DNA of 64,000 nt from Pseudomonas putida (GCF_002906855.1 NZ_MINI01000038.1:434001-498000), one strand, 5' to 3'; positions 19,455 through 32,020 are shown, numbered from the stretch's first letter. Notes: generated from the letters alone by a model not told the origin. Numbers and translations: made by a program.

Positions 19455-20252
19455 ATGAGTCGTGCAACCTCCACCACCCTTAGCCAGCGTCTGGCGCCAT
19501 GGGCCCTGCCAGTGCTGCTGCTGGCGGCCTGGCAACTGGCGGTCAGCGCCGGCTGGCTGTCGACCCGCATCCTGCCTGCGCCGAGTTCGGTGGTCAGTGC
19601 GGGTATAGAGCTGGTGCGCAGCGGTGAAATCTGGACCCACCTGGCCATCAGTGGCTGGCGGGCCGGGATTGGCTTCGTGATCGGCGGCAGCATCGGCCTG
19701 GTGCTCGGTTTCATCACCGGCCTGTCGAACTGGGGCGAACGCCTGCTCGACAGCTCGGTGCAGATGATCCGCAACGTGCCACACCTAGCGCTGATCCCGC
19801 TGGTGATCCTGTGGTTCGGTATCGACGAGTCGGCGAAGATCTTCCTGGTCGCGCTGGGCACGCTGTTCCCGATCTACCTGAACACCTACCACGGCATTCG
19901 CAATGTCGACCCGGCACTGGTGGAGATGGCCCGTAGTTATGGCCTGTCCGGCTTCGGCCTGTTCCGCCAGGTGATCCTGCCCGGTGCGCTGCCTTCGATT
20001 CTGGTCGGGGTGCGCTTCGCCCTGGGCTTCATGTGGCTGACGTTGATCGTCGCCGAGACCATTTCGGCCAATGCCGGCATCGGTTACCTGGCCATGAATG
20101 CGCGAGAGTTCCTGCAAACCGACGTGGTGGTGCTGGCCATCGTCCTGTATGCCGTGCTCGGCAAGCTCGCCGACCTCGCCGCCCGCGGCCTGGAACGGAT
20201 GTGGCTGCGCTGGCACCCGGCCTACCAGGTGGCGAAGAAGGAGGGCGCATGA
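19455..20252 (+). CDS. ssuC: Alkanesulfonate ABC transporter permease
   Basis: A 265-residue inner-membrane permease of the sulfonate family. About six hydrophobic segments and the coupling loop [26 protein letters not shown] are visible. It follows ssuD after ten bases, and its stop overlaps the ssuB ATG by four bases. It forms the channel for aliphatic sulfonate import. Confidence 0.93.
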   Translation: MSRATSTTLSQRLAPWALPVLLLAAWQLAVSAGWLSTRILPAPSSVVSAGIELVRSGEIWTHLAISGWRAGIGFVIGGSIGLVLGFITGLSNWGERLLDSSVQMIRNVPHLALIPLVILWFGIDESAKIFLVALGTLFPIYLNTYHGIRNVDPALVEMARSYGLSGFGLFRQVILPGALPSILVGVRFALGFMWLTLIVAETISANAGIGYLAMNAREFLQTDVVVLAIVLYAVLGKLADLAARGLERMWLRWHPAYQVAKKEGA

Positions 20253-21061
20253 CCGTGCTCAAGGAACAGCCGCCACGCCTGTTGCGTGGCATCCCGCTGG
20301 CCGCCAGCGGCCTGCGTAAGACCTTCGGCCAGCGGGATGTGTTGAAAGGCATCGACCTGCACATTCCGGCCGGCCAGTTCGTCGCCATCGTCGGTCGCAG
20401 TGGTTGCGGCAAGAGCACCTTGCTCCGTCTGTTGGCGGGGCTCGACCAGCCGACCTCCGGCGAGTTGCTGGCTGGCGCCGCGCCGCTGAGTGCGGCCCGT
20501 GAGGAGACCCGCCTGATGTTTCAGGACGCGCGCCTGCTGCCATGGAAGAAGGTGATCGACAACGTCGGCCTGGGCCTGCGCGGTGATTGGCGCCAGCGTG
20601 CGCTGGATGCCCTGGAGGCGGTTGGCCTGGCCGATCGCGCCAATGAATGGCCGGCCGCGTTGTCCGGTGGCCAGAAGCAGCGCGTGGCCCTGGCCCGTGC
20701 CTTGATCCATCAACCGCGCTTGCTGCTGCTGGATGAGCCGCTGGGCGCGCTGGATGCGCTGACTCGCATCGAGATGCAGCAACTGATCGAACGCCTGTGG
20801 CGTCAGCACGGTTTTACCGTGCTGCTGGTGACCCACGACGTCAACGAGGCGGTGGCCGTCGCTGACCGGGTAATCCTGATCGAGGACGGCGAAGTCGGCC
20901 TGGACCTCACTGTCGATCTGGCTCGGCCCAGAGCGCGTGGTTCGCAGCGCCTGGCCGCGCTGGAAAGCGAAGTGCTCAACCGTGTTCTGTCGGCCCCGGG
21001 CACGCCGCCCGAGCCGGACCCCGTAGCCCCTTTGCCCACGCAATTGCGCTGGGCGCACTGA
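20249..21061 (+). CDS. ssuB: Alkanesulfonate ABC transporter ATP-binding protein
   Basis: A 270-residue ABC ATPase. Walker A is GRSGCGKST, the signature is [15 protein letters not shown], Walker B is [12 protein letters not shown] and the switch histidine is in LVTHDVNEA. The [15 protein letters not shown]-loop segment is typical of SsuB. GGAGGG stands just before the ATG inside the ssuC end, and the ATGA overlap couples the two. A short proline-rich tail ends the protein. Confidence 0.93.
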   Translation: MTVLKEQPPRLLRGIPLAASGLRKTFGQRDVLKGIDLHIPAGQFVAIVGRSGCGKSTLLRLLAGLDQPTSGELLAGAAPLSAAREETRLMFQDARLLPWKKVIDNVGLGLRGDWRQRALDALEAVGLADRANEWPAALSGGQKQRVALARALIHQPRLLLLDEPLGALDALTRIEMQQLIERLWRQHGFTVLLVTHDVNEAVAVADRVILIEDGEVGLDLTVDLARPRARGSQRLAALESEVLNRVLSAPGTPPEPDPVAPLPTQLRWAH

Positions 21062-21105
21062 ATGACCCACTGACCAGACTGAAGCCAAAGAGAAGGAATC
21101 AAGCC

Positions 21106-21321
21106 ATGACCATCAAAGCCATCAACGTCCGCAACCAGTTCAAAGGCACCGTGAAAGAAATCCTCGAAGGCCCGGTACTGTCGGAAATCGACGTGCAGAC
21201 AGCGTCGGGTATCGTCACTTCGGTGATTACTACCCGCTCCGTGAAAGAGTTGGAACTGCAGGTGGGCAGCGAAGTGATCGCCTTCGTGAAATCGACCGAA
21301 GTGTCTATCGCCAAGCTGTAA
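21106..21321 (+). CDS. ssuF: Molbindin-like protein SsuF
   Basis: A 71-residue single TOBE/molbindin-domain protein, last gene of the ssu operon. The whole chain is one domain: NVRNQFKGTVKEILEGPVLSEIDV is the usual molbindin start, and SEVIAFVKSTEVSIAKL the usual end. In Pseudomonas SsuF is needed for growth with sulfonates or sulfate esters, possibly as an oxyanion-binding protein; its exact job is unknown. An AAGGAA site precedes the ATG. Confidence 0.9.
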   Translation: MTIKAINVRNQFKGTVKEILEGPVLSEIDVQTASGIVTSVITTRSVKELELQVGSEVIAFVKSTEVSIAKL

Positions 21322-21326
21322 GCATT

Positions 21327-21359
21327 CACCACCTGGGCTGCCTGCCAGCCCAGGTGGTG
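21327..21359. terminator. Symmetric hairpin between ssuF and the giant toxin-like gene
   Basis: CACCACCTGGGCT, a short loop (GCCTGCC) and AGCCCAGGTGGTG form a perfect 13-base stem in the gap between the two convergent genes. There is no long T-run, but the stem is strong enough to stop or protect both transcripts. Confidence 0.65.
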
Positions 21360-21367
21360 ATGCTGGC

Positions 21368-24300
21368 TCAACCGGCCGGCCGCAGGTTGGCGAACAGTCG
21401 GCTGGCTTGCGTTTCGCTCATGCTTCCCCGCCAGGCGCCTGTGCCCAGGTCGCGTTCACTGGCCAGTTTCAGGTGCCCCGCTTCCAGCCGTGAGAAACCC
21501 TGCGCCGGTTTCTGCCGGAAGTGAAAGTGGGCATACCACAGTGGCTGCCCGGTACCCAGGTCATTGATGCGGTATTCCTCCAGATATTCGATCGGCTTGC
21601 CCTTGTGGTCCAGTTTCGGCTTCAACGTGCGGGACCAAGCCACCTCCACCTCATGCTGTTCAACCAGGTATTCCAGGTAGCCGACGGTCGGTTTGCGGGT
21701 GGCCTTGGTCTGGGCGATTCGTAGCTGGCGGCCAAGGTCCTGCATCTGCTCGGCGGCAGCTTCCAGTCTTTGCGAAAGGGCAGTGTGCTCGGGGATGATC
21801 GAGCGGCCGGCCTTCTGACGGACCCTGTCGGCAATGAAGCGCAGTTGCTGGGCATGCCCCTGGGCGATGTCTTCCAGGTCAAGAGGGACTGCATCGGCTG
21901 TCTGATAGCGGCGCAACCTGGCCTGCTGCCTGGCGACATCATCCAGTCGGGCGTTGGCAGCATCCACCAGGTTCGACAGTGACTGCGTGGGGGCTGCGCG
22001 CTCGGCTGTGGATAACCGCCACCGGCCTGCATCATCCTTGGCATAGACCGTGTGCAGGCGGTCGGAGTTGGGCTGATTGATGCGCATGCGTGGCTGCCCC
22101 CGCTCGCTGAAGGCTTCGCCGATAAGCGGCCCCTCCACGGTCTCGAACAAGCGCGGGCGGCTGGGGCCGCGATCAGGCTGGATGTCTGGGCGATGCCGGC
22201 CGGCGGTGGTCCTGCCGAGATGCTCCTCGATGTCATCCATGAGCTGGCGCATCAGTTGGCGGAACGCACGGGTTTCGTTTGGCGACAGCAAGTCGTGGAA
22301 GTTGTCCTCCCAAGCCGTGAGATGGCTCAGGTAGCGAGCGTAGCGGTTTTGCGCGCTGCTCAGAAATGTACGCTCCTGGGCGCGGGAAAGCCCGGCCCTG
22401 GGTAATTTCAGGTGACTGAAAAGGGTACTGCGCAAGGCAACCCCTTGCTCATGGAAGTGATCCATGAACGAGCTCAACAGGGAGTGTTCCACGGCGCTTT
22501 CGTTGAACAACGTGGTCGAGAGGATTGATGCCCGAACCAGGCGTGCACTGTCGACGTCCAGGGTAAGTCCTGTACTTTCTGCCAGCTTGAGGTACTCGGC
22601 CCGTGCATTGCCCTGCAGGTGAATGAGCCTGGCTTGGTGACGTATGGCCAGGCGCTCGATCTCCTGCAAGGTTTCGATCATTTCCTGGTTCGCCCTCAGT
22701 GAGGCCAGGGTCAGGGGTTTCACCACTGCAACAGGGGCTGAAGGGGCGGGCAGGGCCTGGATGGCGGCGGCCGCGAGTTCCACTTGGGCCGCAGCAAAGG
22801 TGAGGCGAGCAGACGCCAGGCGCATGTCGAGCACGCTCATTTCGCTGATGTTTGCCTCGCACAGCGCCGTGAACCTGCTGTAGTCCGCCCTGCTCAGCGT
22901 TGCACGCTGCTCCCTCAGACGCGCGATACTGCGTGCGTTGAACTCGATATTCCGGTTGAGTTCATCGCTCAGTTGTTTGCGTGCACTGACGATCGCCGCG
23001 CGTTGAGAGTCGCTTGGTTGAGCTCCTTCGGCGACCGCATGTACGGCCATGCGGTAGTCCGCTTGCTTGGCACCCATACGGGTTCTGATGCGTTTCAGTT
23101 CGTCGTTTATGTCATGCGCGAGGTCCATGCCGGTCAGTTGTCGTGGTTGTCGACGAATGGCTTGACGCCAAAAGGCAACCCCTTGGTTGTAGAGCGTAGT
23201 GAGGGCACCGCCGCCACCCTCCAGGCCATTGTCGACCAGCAGCCCGCTGAGCCTGCCGGGGGTTTCCCAGATGCCCTGTTCACTCAGCCGTACGGGTTGC
23301 CGATAAGAACGAGTACCTTGGGGTTTGAGCCTCCAGGTGAGATATGCCGGGTCCCACTCGACGGTGTACCAAGTGCCGTTCCTCGATATGTAGCGCTGCC
23401 GCGTTGCCACGTGTTCGAACACGCCCGCCCCTTGCGGTAACGTCGAGGGCAGCATGGGGCCGGTTGGCAATTCTGCCTCGTAGCCCACGAATGGGCTGAG
23501 GGGCGCCTTGCGAATGGCGGGCAACGGTCGCAGCGGGTCAAGGCGCTGTCGTTGCTGGGTCAGCAGTCGGGCCGCTACTGCAGGATTGCCGGGGGTGGCA
23601 GCCAGCGGCACGAGCGACATCATGGCATCGGTCAATGACTGCAGCAGGCTGACCAGATGCTGAAGGCCCTCTTCCTGCTGGCCATGCTCGAAGGCCCTGA
23701 CCGCAGCGAACGATGCATGCCAGCCATCGTACAGTGCCATGGCCGTACCAACGCCCGGCAAGATGCCGAACGCTATTCTCAAACCCAGGAACAAGTGTCG
23801 AATGGCAATTTCAGGCTCGGCGAGGGCCAGGTCGTCCTGGCTGCGTGACGTGGCGCGGTGTTTGCGTATGTGCTCGCCCATCTCCTGGCGGCATTCATGT
23901 GTAGGCAAGGACTCGGAACGTGTTGGGCCTGGCTCGATGAAGCCTTGGAAGTTTTGTTGCAGGGCGGTGTTGATGTAGCTTTCAAGGTGATCGGGGTTGC
24001 CCGATTGGGACTGGGTGGCCAGGTATTGAGCCATCTTGCTGTCCAGCGCCATGTCCTGCAGTGCCTGGCAGGCAGCTGTGGGGCTTGGGTACTGGCTGAT
24101 GACTTTGCCATTAGGCGCATCGGGCATGTACAACAGTACGGGACCAGCAGCGCCCTCGATCAGGTAGATGCCCGACAGCCCCACGCTGTCGCTGGAGCCA
24201 TTTGCTGCCGTGCCTGGCTTGAGCATCACCGAATGGTACTTGATCGTTCTGCTGGTAACGGCGTCGAGCTGTTCGCTGCAGAACGTTTCCAAAAGCTGCT

Positions 24301-26860
24301 GACCGTCGGCTGCCAGGCTGGTCGGTCGGCTCGTCGCCAGCAGTTGCAGGCGAATTTCGTATGGGGTGCGAAGGGTTTCCTGGCGCCATTGCACTTGCCA
24401 GTCAGACTCGTGTTCAAAGCCAAGATACGTTTGGGTGATGCGTTTTTCGTAGCTCCCGGCGATATCCAGCTGCTGAATCAGGTCGGCCAGGTAGGCAGGC
24501 GTCAATGTGCGTTGCAGAGAGAGATCTGCCGCTGGCTCGAACCTGACGTTGGCATTGTTCAAACGCAGGCGCCGCTGATCATCCAGTGCCCATAACATGA
24601 AAGACGCCAGCGTCACTTCGCTACGCGACGTGCTGAATACGGGCACTTCTCGTGATCCAGCTCCACCTAGCGCCGATTGGCCCGTCACTTCGCGCCTGAT
24701 GGTCACGCTGTCGGCGATGTCGAGGGTAATGTGCGGTAATGACTGCCGGGAGAACTCACGGCGTAGATGGGCATTCAGCCTGAGCTGCGCAAAGTGCTTG
24801 CGTGATGGCAAGCTCAGCTTGAGCAGCTCGCTGGAGGCACACAGCGCATCTTTCAGGGCGTCGGTCTGGGCGCTCAGCGCGGTGAGCTGGTTTGCGTCAA
24901 GGTGGCGCAACGCACTCAATTGCTCGTGGATGTGGCTGCTGCGGTTCTGTTCAGCAAAGCGTGCCAAGGCTACCGCCCTGGCGCGGTTCTCGCTTATGCA
25001 CAGGCGCTGCCGGGCTTGCTCCCGGCTGGTGTCGGCAGGCAAGCCGGCTGCAATGGCCTGCACGCAGTGCTGCATGAAATGCGACGACACGGGAACGTGG
25101 GTGAAGGTCACCGAAGGTGAGTCCGACAATGCTTGCAGGATCTGCATTTCATCGGCTGGCTGCGTCGACTCCAGCAGGGCATCGGGCCATGCGCCTTGAA
25201 GCGTGGCAAGCAGTCGCCTGGCAAGCGCTGATTCGTCTTCGAAGGCCATCAGTCCGCCACGCAGGCCTGGACGGTACAGCAGCACCGTTTGGTCTTCTGC
25301 CTCCTCGTCATCCTTCGGGATGGCGCGAAACGTCATGTAGCCACGCAACTGCCACTTGCGATCTACGCTGACCAGTTCCAGTGTGCTGGCTTGCACTGGG
25401 CGTTGCAGGCTTGCTTCAGGCCTTTCGACGAGCCTTTCTATCCAGTCCAGGTGGCTGGCGGACAGATCACTCAATGTATGCTGCAGGCGCGCTTCTTTCA
25501 GCAAAGCCTGACACAGCCCGTCGGCGATCTGTTCTATCCGCGTTACTGCACCTACGCGCTGCTGCAGGTCGGTACTGGTCACTGGATCGGGCAGCTCCAG
25601 AAGGTATGTGTCATGCGCGTCCTGCAGCTGGTCGAGCAACGCCTGGCGCTCTCGTAACAGCGATACCTTGTCTGAGGTGAGTTTCAGGTCACTGCCCAGG
25701 TACTGTTCCAGCAGCGTTTCCTGGCGCTCGACAAGCCGTTGGCGCCAGCCTGTGGGCAAGTGTTGCTCCAAACAGGCAAAGTGCACTTCCTCTTCCGGCA
25801 GCGCAGCATCTTTGGTGATCACTTCATCGATGGCTGCTTCGACGGTAGGGTCCAGAGCCTTTGGAACCATTTCGCCACGCTCGTTTTCCCAAGCCTGCAA
25901 GGCGGTCCACTCCAAAGGATCGGTTTCACTTTGCCTGCAGGCCTCGAGCAGGTAGTGGTCAATGATTTCCTGATGCTGGCGCAAGGTCTGTTCCATGAAC
26001 AGGCTGATGCCGTCGCCTTGAACCTCGGTGACCAGAACGTCGTCGCGGGTGCCGGCCGTTATCTGATCCCTTGGGTCCGACCAGAACCTGAAGCGATTCT
26101 GGTAGATCCAGTCGCGCAGACTCTTGAGGTTGACGAATTGCTGCACACTGTTCAGCGTGCCCGGAATATAGATCAGCCAATGCGCCTGGCCGGGCGCGGG
26201 GGCGATCACCAGCGCAGCCGTGCTGGTCAGTGTTCTGCCAGTCGCCAGTCGCCATTGCAACTGCGCGTGGCGTGGTGATGGTTGCCGGCCTTGCTGCCAA
26301 CTGTTGATGCTCAGTGCGCCCCGGCCGTATGCAATGTCCAGGCTGCAGTTGAAATGCAGACGTAGCAGATTGACTGCGTGGGTTTGCCGTGAAATGTCTG
26401 TCCCCGGCATACGCCCTCCCCAGTAGTTGAGCGGAGTGTGCAGCTTCGCCGCGTTCACGATCGGGATGAGGTGGGTCGCCCACTGTGCGGCGGTCATTTG
26501 CGCGTGTGCTGTGCTCTCGTCGAAGCCCCAGGTAGACCAGTGCGCAAAAGGATTGGCGAACACCGGGCTAGCCAGCAGGCGGGCGGCGAAGGTCAGCAAG
26601 GTCACTTGGCTATCGGCATGGCGCAAGCCGCAGGCGTCAGGCGAGATCTGCAGGTTCGCCTGCAATGCGTTACGCACGGTCTGATGCAGGTTGGGCGCCT
26701 GGCTCAACAGGTTTCGTAGCTGCCTGGCGGCTGGGGTCAAGGTTCTTCGAGCGGCTGCAAGCAGGTTGCCCATGCCTGGCAGCTGATGGTCGTGACTGAC
26801 ACGGCCGGCCAAGTCGAGCGTTTCGAGGGTGACGGCAAGGGGCGCTTTTGAAGGGGGCAT
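21368..26860 (-). CDS. Giant dermonecrotic-toxin-like protein (DUF6543 type)
   Basis: About 1830 residues. I recognise it as a member of the large Pseudomonas proteins annotated with a dermonecrotic toxin (DUF6543) domain; no catalytic activity is known to me for most of them. Residues about 105-255 hold the typical start of that domain, ending with a WLIYIPG strand and a helix. Similar strand-turn-helix units recur near 527-555 (LLYRPG) and 909-940 (LLYMPD). A hydrophobic stretch lies at about 1023-1046 and another near 1068-1092, a possible membrane-insertion or translocation region. A tryptophan-rich beta block (NGTWYTVEWDP) is at about 1163, charged helical coiled-coil sequence covers about 1250-1420, and a conserved C-terminal block (YLEYLVEQHEVEVAW ... 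LWYAHFHFRQKP) ends the chain. No signal peptide is visible, and no secretion or immunity gene lies beside it. It starts at ATG 26860 (TTG at 26866 possible). Confidence 0.75.
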   Translation of the reverse strand: MPPSKAPLAVTLETLDLAGRVSHDHQLPGMGNLLAAARRTLTPAARQLRNLLSQAPNLHQTVRNALQANLQISPDACGLRHADSQVTLLTFAARLLASPVFANPFAHWSTWGFDESTAHAQMTAAQWATHLIPIVNAAKLHTPLNYWGGRMPGTDISRQTHAVNLLRLHFNCSLDIAYGRGALSINSWQQGRQPSPRHAQLQWRLATGRTLTSTAALVIAPAPGQAHWLIYIPGTLNSVQQFVNLKSLRDWIYQNRFRFWSDPRDQITAGTRDDVLVTEVQGDGISLFMEQTLRQHQEIIDHYLLEACRQSETDPLEWTALQAWENERGEMVPKALDPTVEAAIDEVITKDAALPEEEVHFACLEQHLPTGWRQRLVERQETLLEQYLGSDLKLTSDKVSLLRERQALLDQLQDAHDTYLLELPDPVTSTDLQQRVGAVTRIEQIADGLCQALLKEARLQHTLSDLSASHLDWIERLVERPEASLQRPVQASTLELVSVDRKWQLRGYMTFRAIPKDDEEAEDQTVLLYRPGLRGGLMAFEDESALARRLLATLQGAWPDALLESTQPADEMQILQALSDSPSVTFTHVPVSSHFMQHCVQAIAAGLPADTSREQARQRLCISENRARAVALARFAEQNRSSHIHEQLSALRHLDANQLTALSAQTDALKDALCASSELLKLSLPSRKHFAQLRLNAHLRREFSRQSLPHITLDIADSVTIRREVTGQSALGGAGSREVPVFSTSRSEVTLASFMLWALDDQRRLRLNNANVRFEPAADLSLQRTLTPAYLADLIQQLDIAGSYEKRITQTYLGFEHESDWQVQWRQETLRTPYEIRLQLLATSRPTSLAADGQQLLETFCSEQLDAVTSRTIKYHSVMLKPGTAANGSSDSVGLSGIYLIEGAAGPVLLYMPDAPNGKVISQYPSPTAACQALQDMALDSKMAQYLATQSQSGNPDHLESYINTALQQNFQGFIEPGPTRSESLPTHECRQEMGEHIRKHRATSRSQDDLALAEPEIAIRHLFLGLRIAFGILPGVGTAMALYDGWHASFAAVRAFEHGQQEEGLQHLVSLLQSLTDAMMSLVPLAATPGNPAVAARLLTQQRQRLDPLRPLPAIRKAPLSPFVGYEAELPTGPMLPSTLPQGAGVFEHVATRQRYISRNGTWYTVEWDPAYLTWRLKPQGTRSYRQPVRLSEQGIWETPGRLSGLLVDNGLEGGGGALTTLYNQGVAFWRQAIRRQPRQLTGMDLAHDINDELKRIRTRMGAKQADYRMAVHAVAEGAQPSDSQRAAIVSARKQLSDELNRNIEFNARSIARLREQRATLSRADYSRFTALCEANISEMSVLDMRLASARLTFAAAQVELAAAAIQALPAPSAPVAVVKPLTLASLRANQEMIETLQEIERLAIRHQARLIHLQGNARAEYLKLAESTGLTLDVDSARLVRASILSTTLFNESAVEHSLLSSFMDHFHEQGVALRSTLFSHLKLPRAGLSRAQERTFLSSAQNRYARYLSHLTAWEDNFHDLLSPNETRAFRQLMRQLMDDIEEHLGRTTAGRHRPDIQPDRGPSRPRLFETVEGPLIGEAFSERGQPRMRINQPNSDRLHTVYAKDDAGRWRLSTAERAAPTQSLSNLVDAANARLDDVARQQARLRRYQTADAVPLDLEDIAQGHAQQLRFIADRVRQKAGRSIIPEHTALSQRLEAAAEQMQDLGRQLRIAQTKATRKPTVGYLEYLVEQHEVEVAWSRTLKPKLDHKGKPIEYLEEYRINDLGTGQPLWYAHFHFRQKPAQGFSRLEAGHLKLASERDLGTGAWRGSMSETQASRLFANLRPAG

Positions 26861-26945
26861 GAACAAGGGTCTCTCTGAGGTTGCGCGTACGCTGAAACCT
26901 CATTGAAACGATCGTTGTGTTGCGCCCGGTGGTAGTTATTACTGC

Positions 26946-27581
26946 TCAGGCGTCGATGCGTCTTGGCAGGAAGGGTGGCAGATAGAGCGCCAGATACGCC
27001 TCGAACACCCGCATGCCTTCTTCTGCCATACGCGGCGTGATCTGCTCGAACAACTGCATCGAACGCGCATAGACGCGGTCGCTCAGCTCCATGGCCAAGG
27101 CAAATACATCGACATCGCTCGGCATCACCGGCAACTGGAAGTGACGACTGAACAAGCTGTGCATCAGGTCGCCCAGCTCCATGTCGTGCAGCCTGTCGGC
27201 CTGGACCACTTCACTCAGGCCATGCTGGGCAAGGATCAGCTGTCGAGCCGCGGCATCCTCGCGGTAGATGTCGAGCATGCGCTGCTCGATCAGCCGCGAC
27301 AGTTGGTGCCAGGTGGTGAGGGTACTGCTGTCGATCGGTGCACTCAAAGCCTCGCGAAATGCCCTGTGCACATCAGCGGTCAACGCTTCCAGCAAGGCCG
27401 GGACGCTGGCAAAGAAGTGGTAGACCGACGACGGTGGAATCTGCGCCCGCTCGGCCACGTTGTAGATCGACAGGGCTGCCACCCCTTGTTCAGCCAGCAG
27501 CTCGCGCGCGGCCGCCAGGATCGCTTCGATCCTGGCCTGGCTGCTGGCGCGGGGCTTGCGCGGGGTAGCGGTGCGGCTCAT
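26946..27581 (-). CDS. TetR-family transcriptional regulator
   Basis: A 211-residue TetR-type repressor. The N-terminal DNA-binding domain is clear: RIEAILAAARELLAEQG, then the helix-turn-helix SIYNVAERAQIPPSSVYHFFASVPALLEAL at about residues 40-70. The C-terminal ligand-binding half is not diagnostic. Its start overlaps the gshA stop by one base (TGATG), so it is co-transcribed and translationally coupled with gshA. It could act on gshA or on a distant target; the ligand is unknown. Confidence 0.88.
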   Translation of the reverse strand: MSRTATPRKPRASSQARIEAILAAARELLAEQGVAALSIYNVAERAQIPPSSVYHFFASVPALLEALTADVHRAFREALSAPIDSSTLTTWHQLSRLIEQRMLDIYREDAAARQLILAQHGLSEVVQADRLHDMELGDLMHSLFSRHFQLPVMPSDVDVFALAMELSDRVYARSMQLFEQITPRMAEEGMRVFEAYLALYLPPFLPRRIDA

Positions 27582-29158
27582 CAGTTGCTGATCGCCAGAA
27601 TGCTGGCCTGGTAGGCGCCAACGAACAGGTCGAAGTCACCGACCTCTTCTTGTTCCAGCTCGGACTGCTTGGCGAGCGACTCGCGCGCCAGGGTCTCGAA
27701 GGCCTGTTGCTGCTCGGCTGACAGTGGCTGCTCGCGGAAAGTCTCGGCGTGCAGGCGGCTCTGGCGCAGGGAGAACTGGACGAAAGTTTCGTCATGCTCG
27801 GTCATGCGCGCCAGCACTTGGGCCGACGGGGTCAGCGAGGCGTCCTCGACCTTGGCCTGCTGGGTGGCTAGGGCCTTGGCGTGCTCGTTGCCACCCTGGG
27901 CGCGGTCGAGCAACTCCGCCAGCTTGCCGATGCGGCTGATCAGCTTGGTGGCCCATTCGCGCAGGGCGATGGGCTGGCCGTTGCGCTGCAGTTCCAGGCC
28001 CGGGCGACGGCCTTCCTTGACCACGGTAAGGAAGTTGCTGGTGCACTGGCCGCACTCGCCGTTGTCCAGCTGCGGGCTTTCTTCGAGGGCACAGAACAGC
28101 AGGAAGGCGTCGAGGAAGCGCGCTTCGGTCAGGTCGATGCCCACCGGCAGGAACGGGTTGATGTCCAGGCAGCGCACTTCGACGTACTGCACGCCGCGCG
28201 AAGTCAGCGCCTGGATCGGCCGCTCGCCGGTGTAGGTGACGCGTTTAGGGCGGATGTTCGAGTAGTACTCGTTCTCGATCTGTAGGATGTTGGTGTTCAG
28301 CTGCACCCATTCGCCATCCACATGCGTACCGACCTCGACGTAAGGTGGGTAGGGCGTGCCCACGGCCTTGCGCAGGCTGTCGGTGTAGCTGGCGAGGTTG
28401 TTGTAGCAGGGCGTTAGGCCGGCCTGGGCGTTGCTCTGGTAGCCCAGGTCGCTCATGCGCAGGCTGGTGGCGTAGGGCAGGTACAGGGTTTCGGCATCGA
28501 GCTCTTCGAGCTGGTGCGGGCGGCCACGCAGGAAGCCTTTGTCCAGTGCCGGCGAGGCGCCGAACAGGTACATCAGCAGCCAGCTGTAGCGGCGGAAGTT
28601 GCGGATCAGCGCAATGTACGCCGAGGACTGGTAGTCGCGGTCGCTTTCCTCGCTGCCTTCGCTATCGCGCAGCAACGGCCACAGCGCTTCGGGCAGCGAG
28701 AAGTTGTAATGAATGCCGGCGATGCACTGCATGGTGCGGCCGTAACGCAGGGCCAGGCCCTTGCGGTAGACGTGCTTGAGCTTGCCGATGTTCGAGGTGC
28801 CGTACTCGGCGATCGGGATGTCCTCCTCGGCCGGCAGCGTGCAAGGCATCGACGGGCTCCACAGGTATTCGTCGCCAAGCTTGCTGTAGACGAAGCGGTG
28901 GGTCTGCTCGAGGCTTTCGAGCACCTTGGCCGGGTCGGCCAGGGCTGGAGTGATGAACTCCAGCAGCGACTCGGAATAATCGGTGGTGATCTGCTCGTTG
29001 GTCAGCGCCGATCCCAGTGCCTCGGGGTGCGGGGTCTGGGCCAGGCGACCTTCGTCGGTCACGCGCAGGCATTCGCGCTCAATACCGTGCAGGCACAGCT
29101 TGAGCAGGGGAAGATTGGCGCCGAGCAGGCTCAGGCGGCGGTTGAGGAGGTCGCTCAA
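27581..29158 (-). CDS. gshA: Glutamate-cysteine ligase
   Basis: The first enzyme of glutathione synthesis, joining glutamate and cysteine with ATP. The 525 residues fit the gamma-proteobacterial GshA family. Marks are the [12 protein letters not shown] segment near the N-terminus, [28 protein letters not shown], and [16 protein letters not shown] prefer TTG at 29158, which gives the usual [12 protein letters not shown] start and has AAGGA about eight bases upstream; GTG at 29173 is in frame too. It uses the cysteine made by the sulfur genes on the left of the window. tetR is coupled behind it. Confidence 0.93.
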   Translation of the reverse strand: MSDLLNRRLSLLGANLPLLKLCLHGIERECLRVTDEGRLAQTPHPEALGSALTNEQITTDYSESLLEFITPALADPAKVLESLEQTHRFVYSKLGDEYLWSPSMPCTLPAEEDIPIAEYGTSNIGKLKHVYRKGLALRYGRTMQCIAGIHYNFSLPEALWPLLRDSEGSEESDRDYQSSAYIALIRNFRRYSWLLMYLFGASPALDKGFLRGRPHQLEELDAETLYLPYATSLRMSDLGYQSNAQAGLTPCYNNLASYTDSLRKAVGTPYPPYVEVGTHVDGEWVQLNTNILQIENEYYSNIRPKRVTYTGERPIQALTSRGVQYVEVRCLDINPFLPVGIDLTEARFLDAFLLFCALEESPQLDNGECGQCTSNFLTVVKEGRRPGLELQRNGQPIALREWATKLISRIGKLAELLDRAQGGNEHAKALATQQAKVEDASLTPSAQVLARMTEHDETFVQFSLRQSRLHAETFREQPLSAEQQQAFETLARESLAKQSELEQEEVGDFDLFVGAYQASILAISN

Positions 29159-29312
29159 GATGTATTCCTTCACGCGTCAGTCGCCCCAATATGGGGGTAG
29201 AGATGACGGTCTACAAGGGTAGGAAAAAAGGAACTGGCGTTGTCGCCTGGTTTACGCGGTTCCGGCAGTGCCAGCGCACTGCCGAAAAATACCGCAGATA
29301 CCCCTTGGTGAG

Positions 29313-29695
29313 CTAGAGAACCGCGAAGGTTCCTTGCGCTTTCGCCACCAGTTTGTCGCCTTGAACTACGTCGGCGTCGACCACCAGGGTACGGCGCCCG
29401 GCGTGCAGCACTCGGGCGGTGCACAGCACTTCACCATCGCTGACGGCGCGCATGTAGTTGATCTTGCATTCGATGGTCACGCTCTGCTGGTCGAAACCGT
29501 GGCTGGCCGAGCAGGCCAGGCCCATGGCGATGTCCACCAGGCTGAAGATTGCCCCGCCGTGCAGCTTCTGGCCGCGGTTGCGCAGGTGCGGCTCGAGCGC
29601 CAGGGCTACCTCGGCAACGCCTGTATCCAGGCGTTGCACGCGGCAGCCAAGGAGCTGGCTGTAGGCGCTTTGGACCACTTCCTTGGGGATGTCCA

Positions 29696-29696
<1 letters not shown>
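29313..29696 (-). CDS. PaaI-type hotdog thioesterase
   Basis: A 127-residue hotdog-fold protein of the PaaI/YdiI type, which hydrolyses acyl-CoA or aryl-CoA thioesters. The active-site region is visible as LHGGAIFSLVDIAMGLA at about residues 45-60. Its ATG overlaps the tex stop by one base (TAATG), so it is coupled behind tex. The substrate is unknown. Confidence 0.85.

Positions 29697-32020
<2,324 letters not shown>

Noticed and set aside
29255..29295. Hairpin CGGCAGTGCCAGCGCACTGCCG between the thioesterase and gshA
   Set aside because: No T-run on the strand of transcription and no other support for a terminator or operator; it may just be a chance palindrome.
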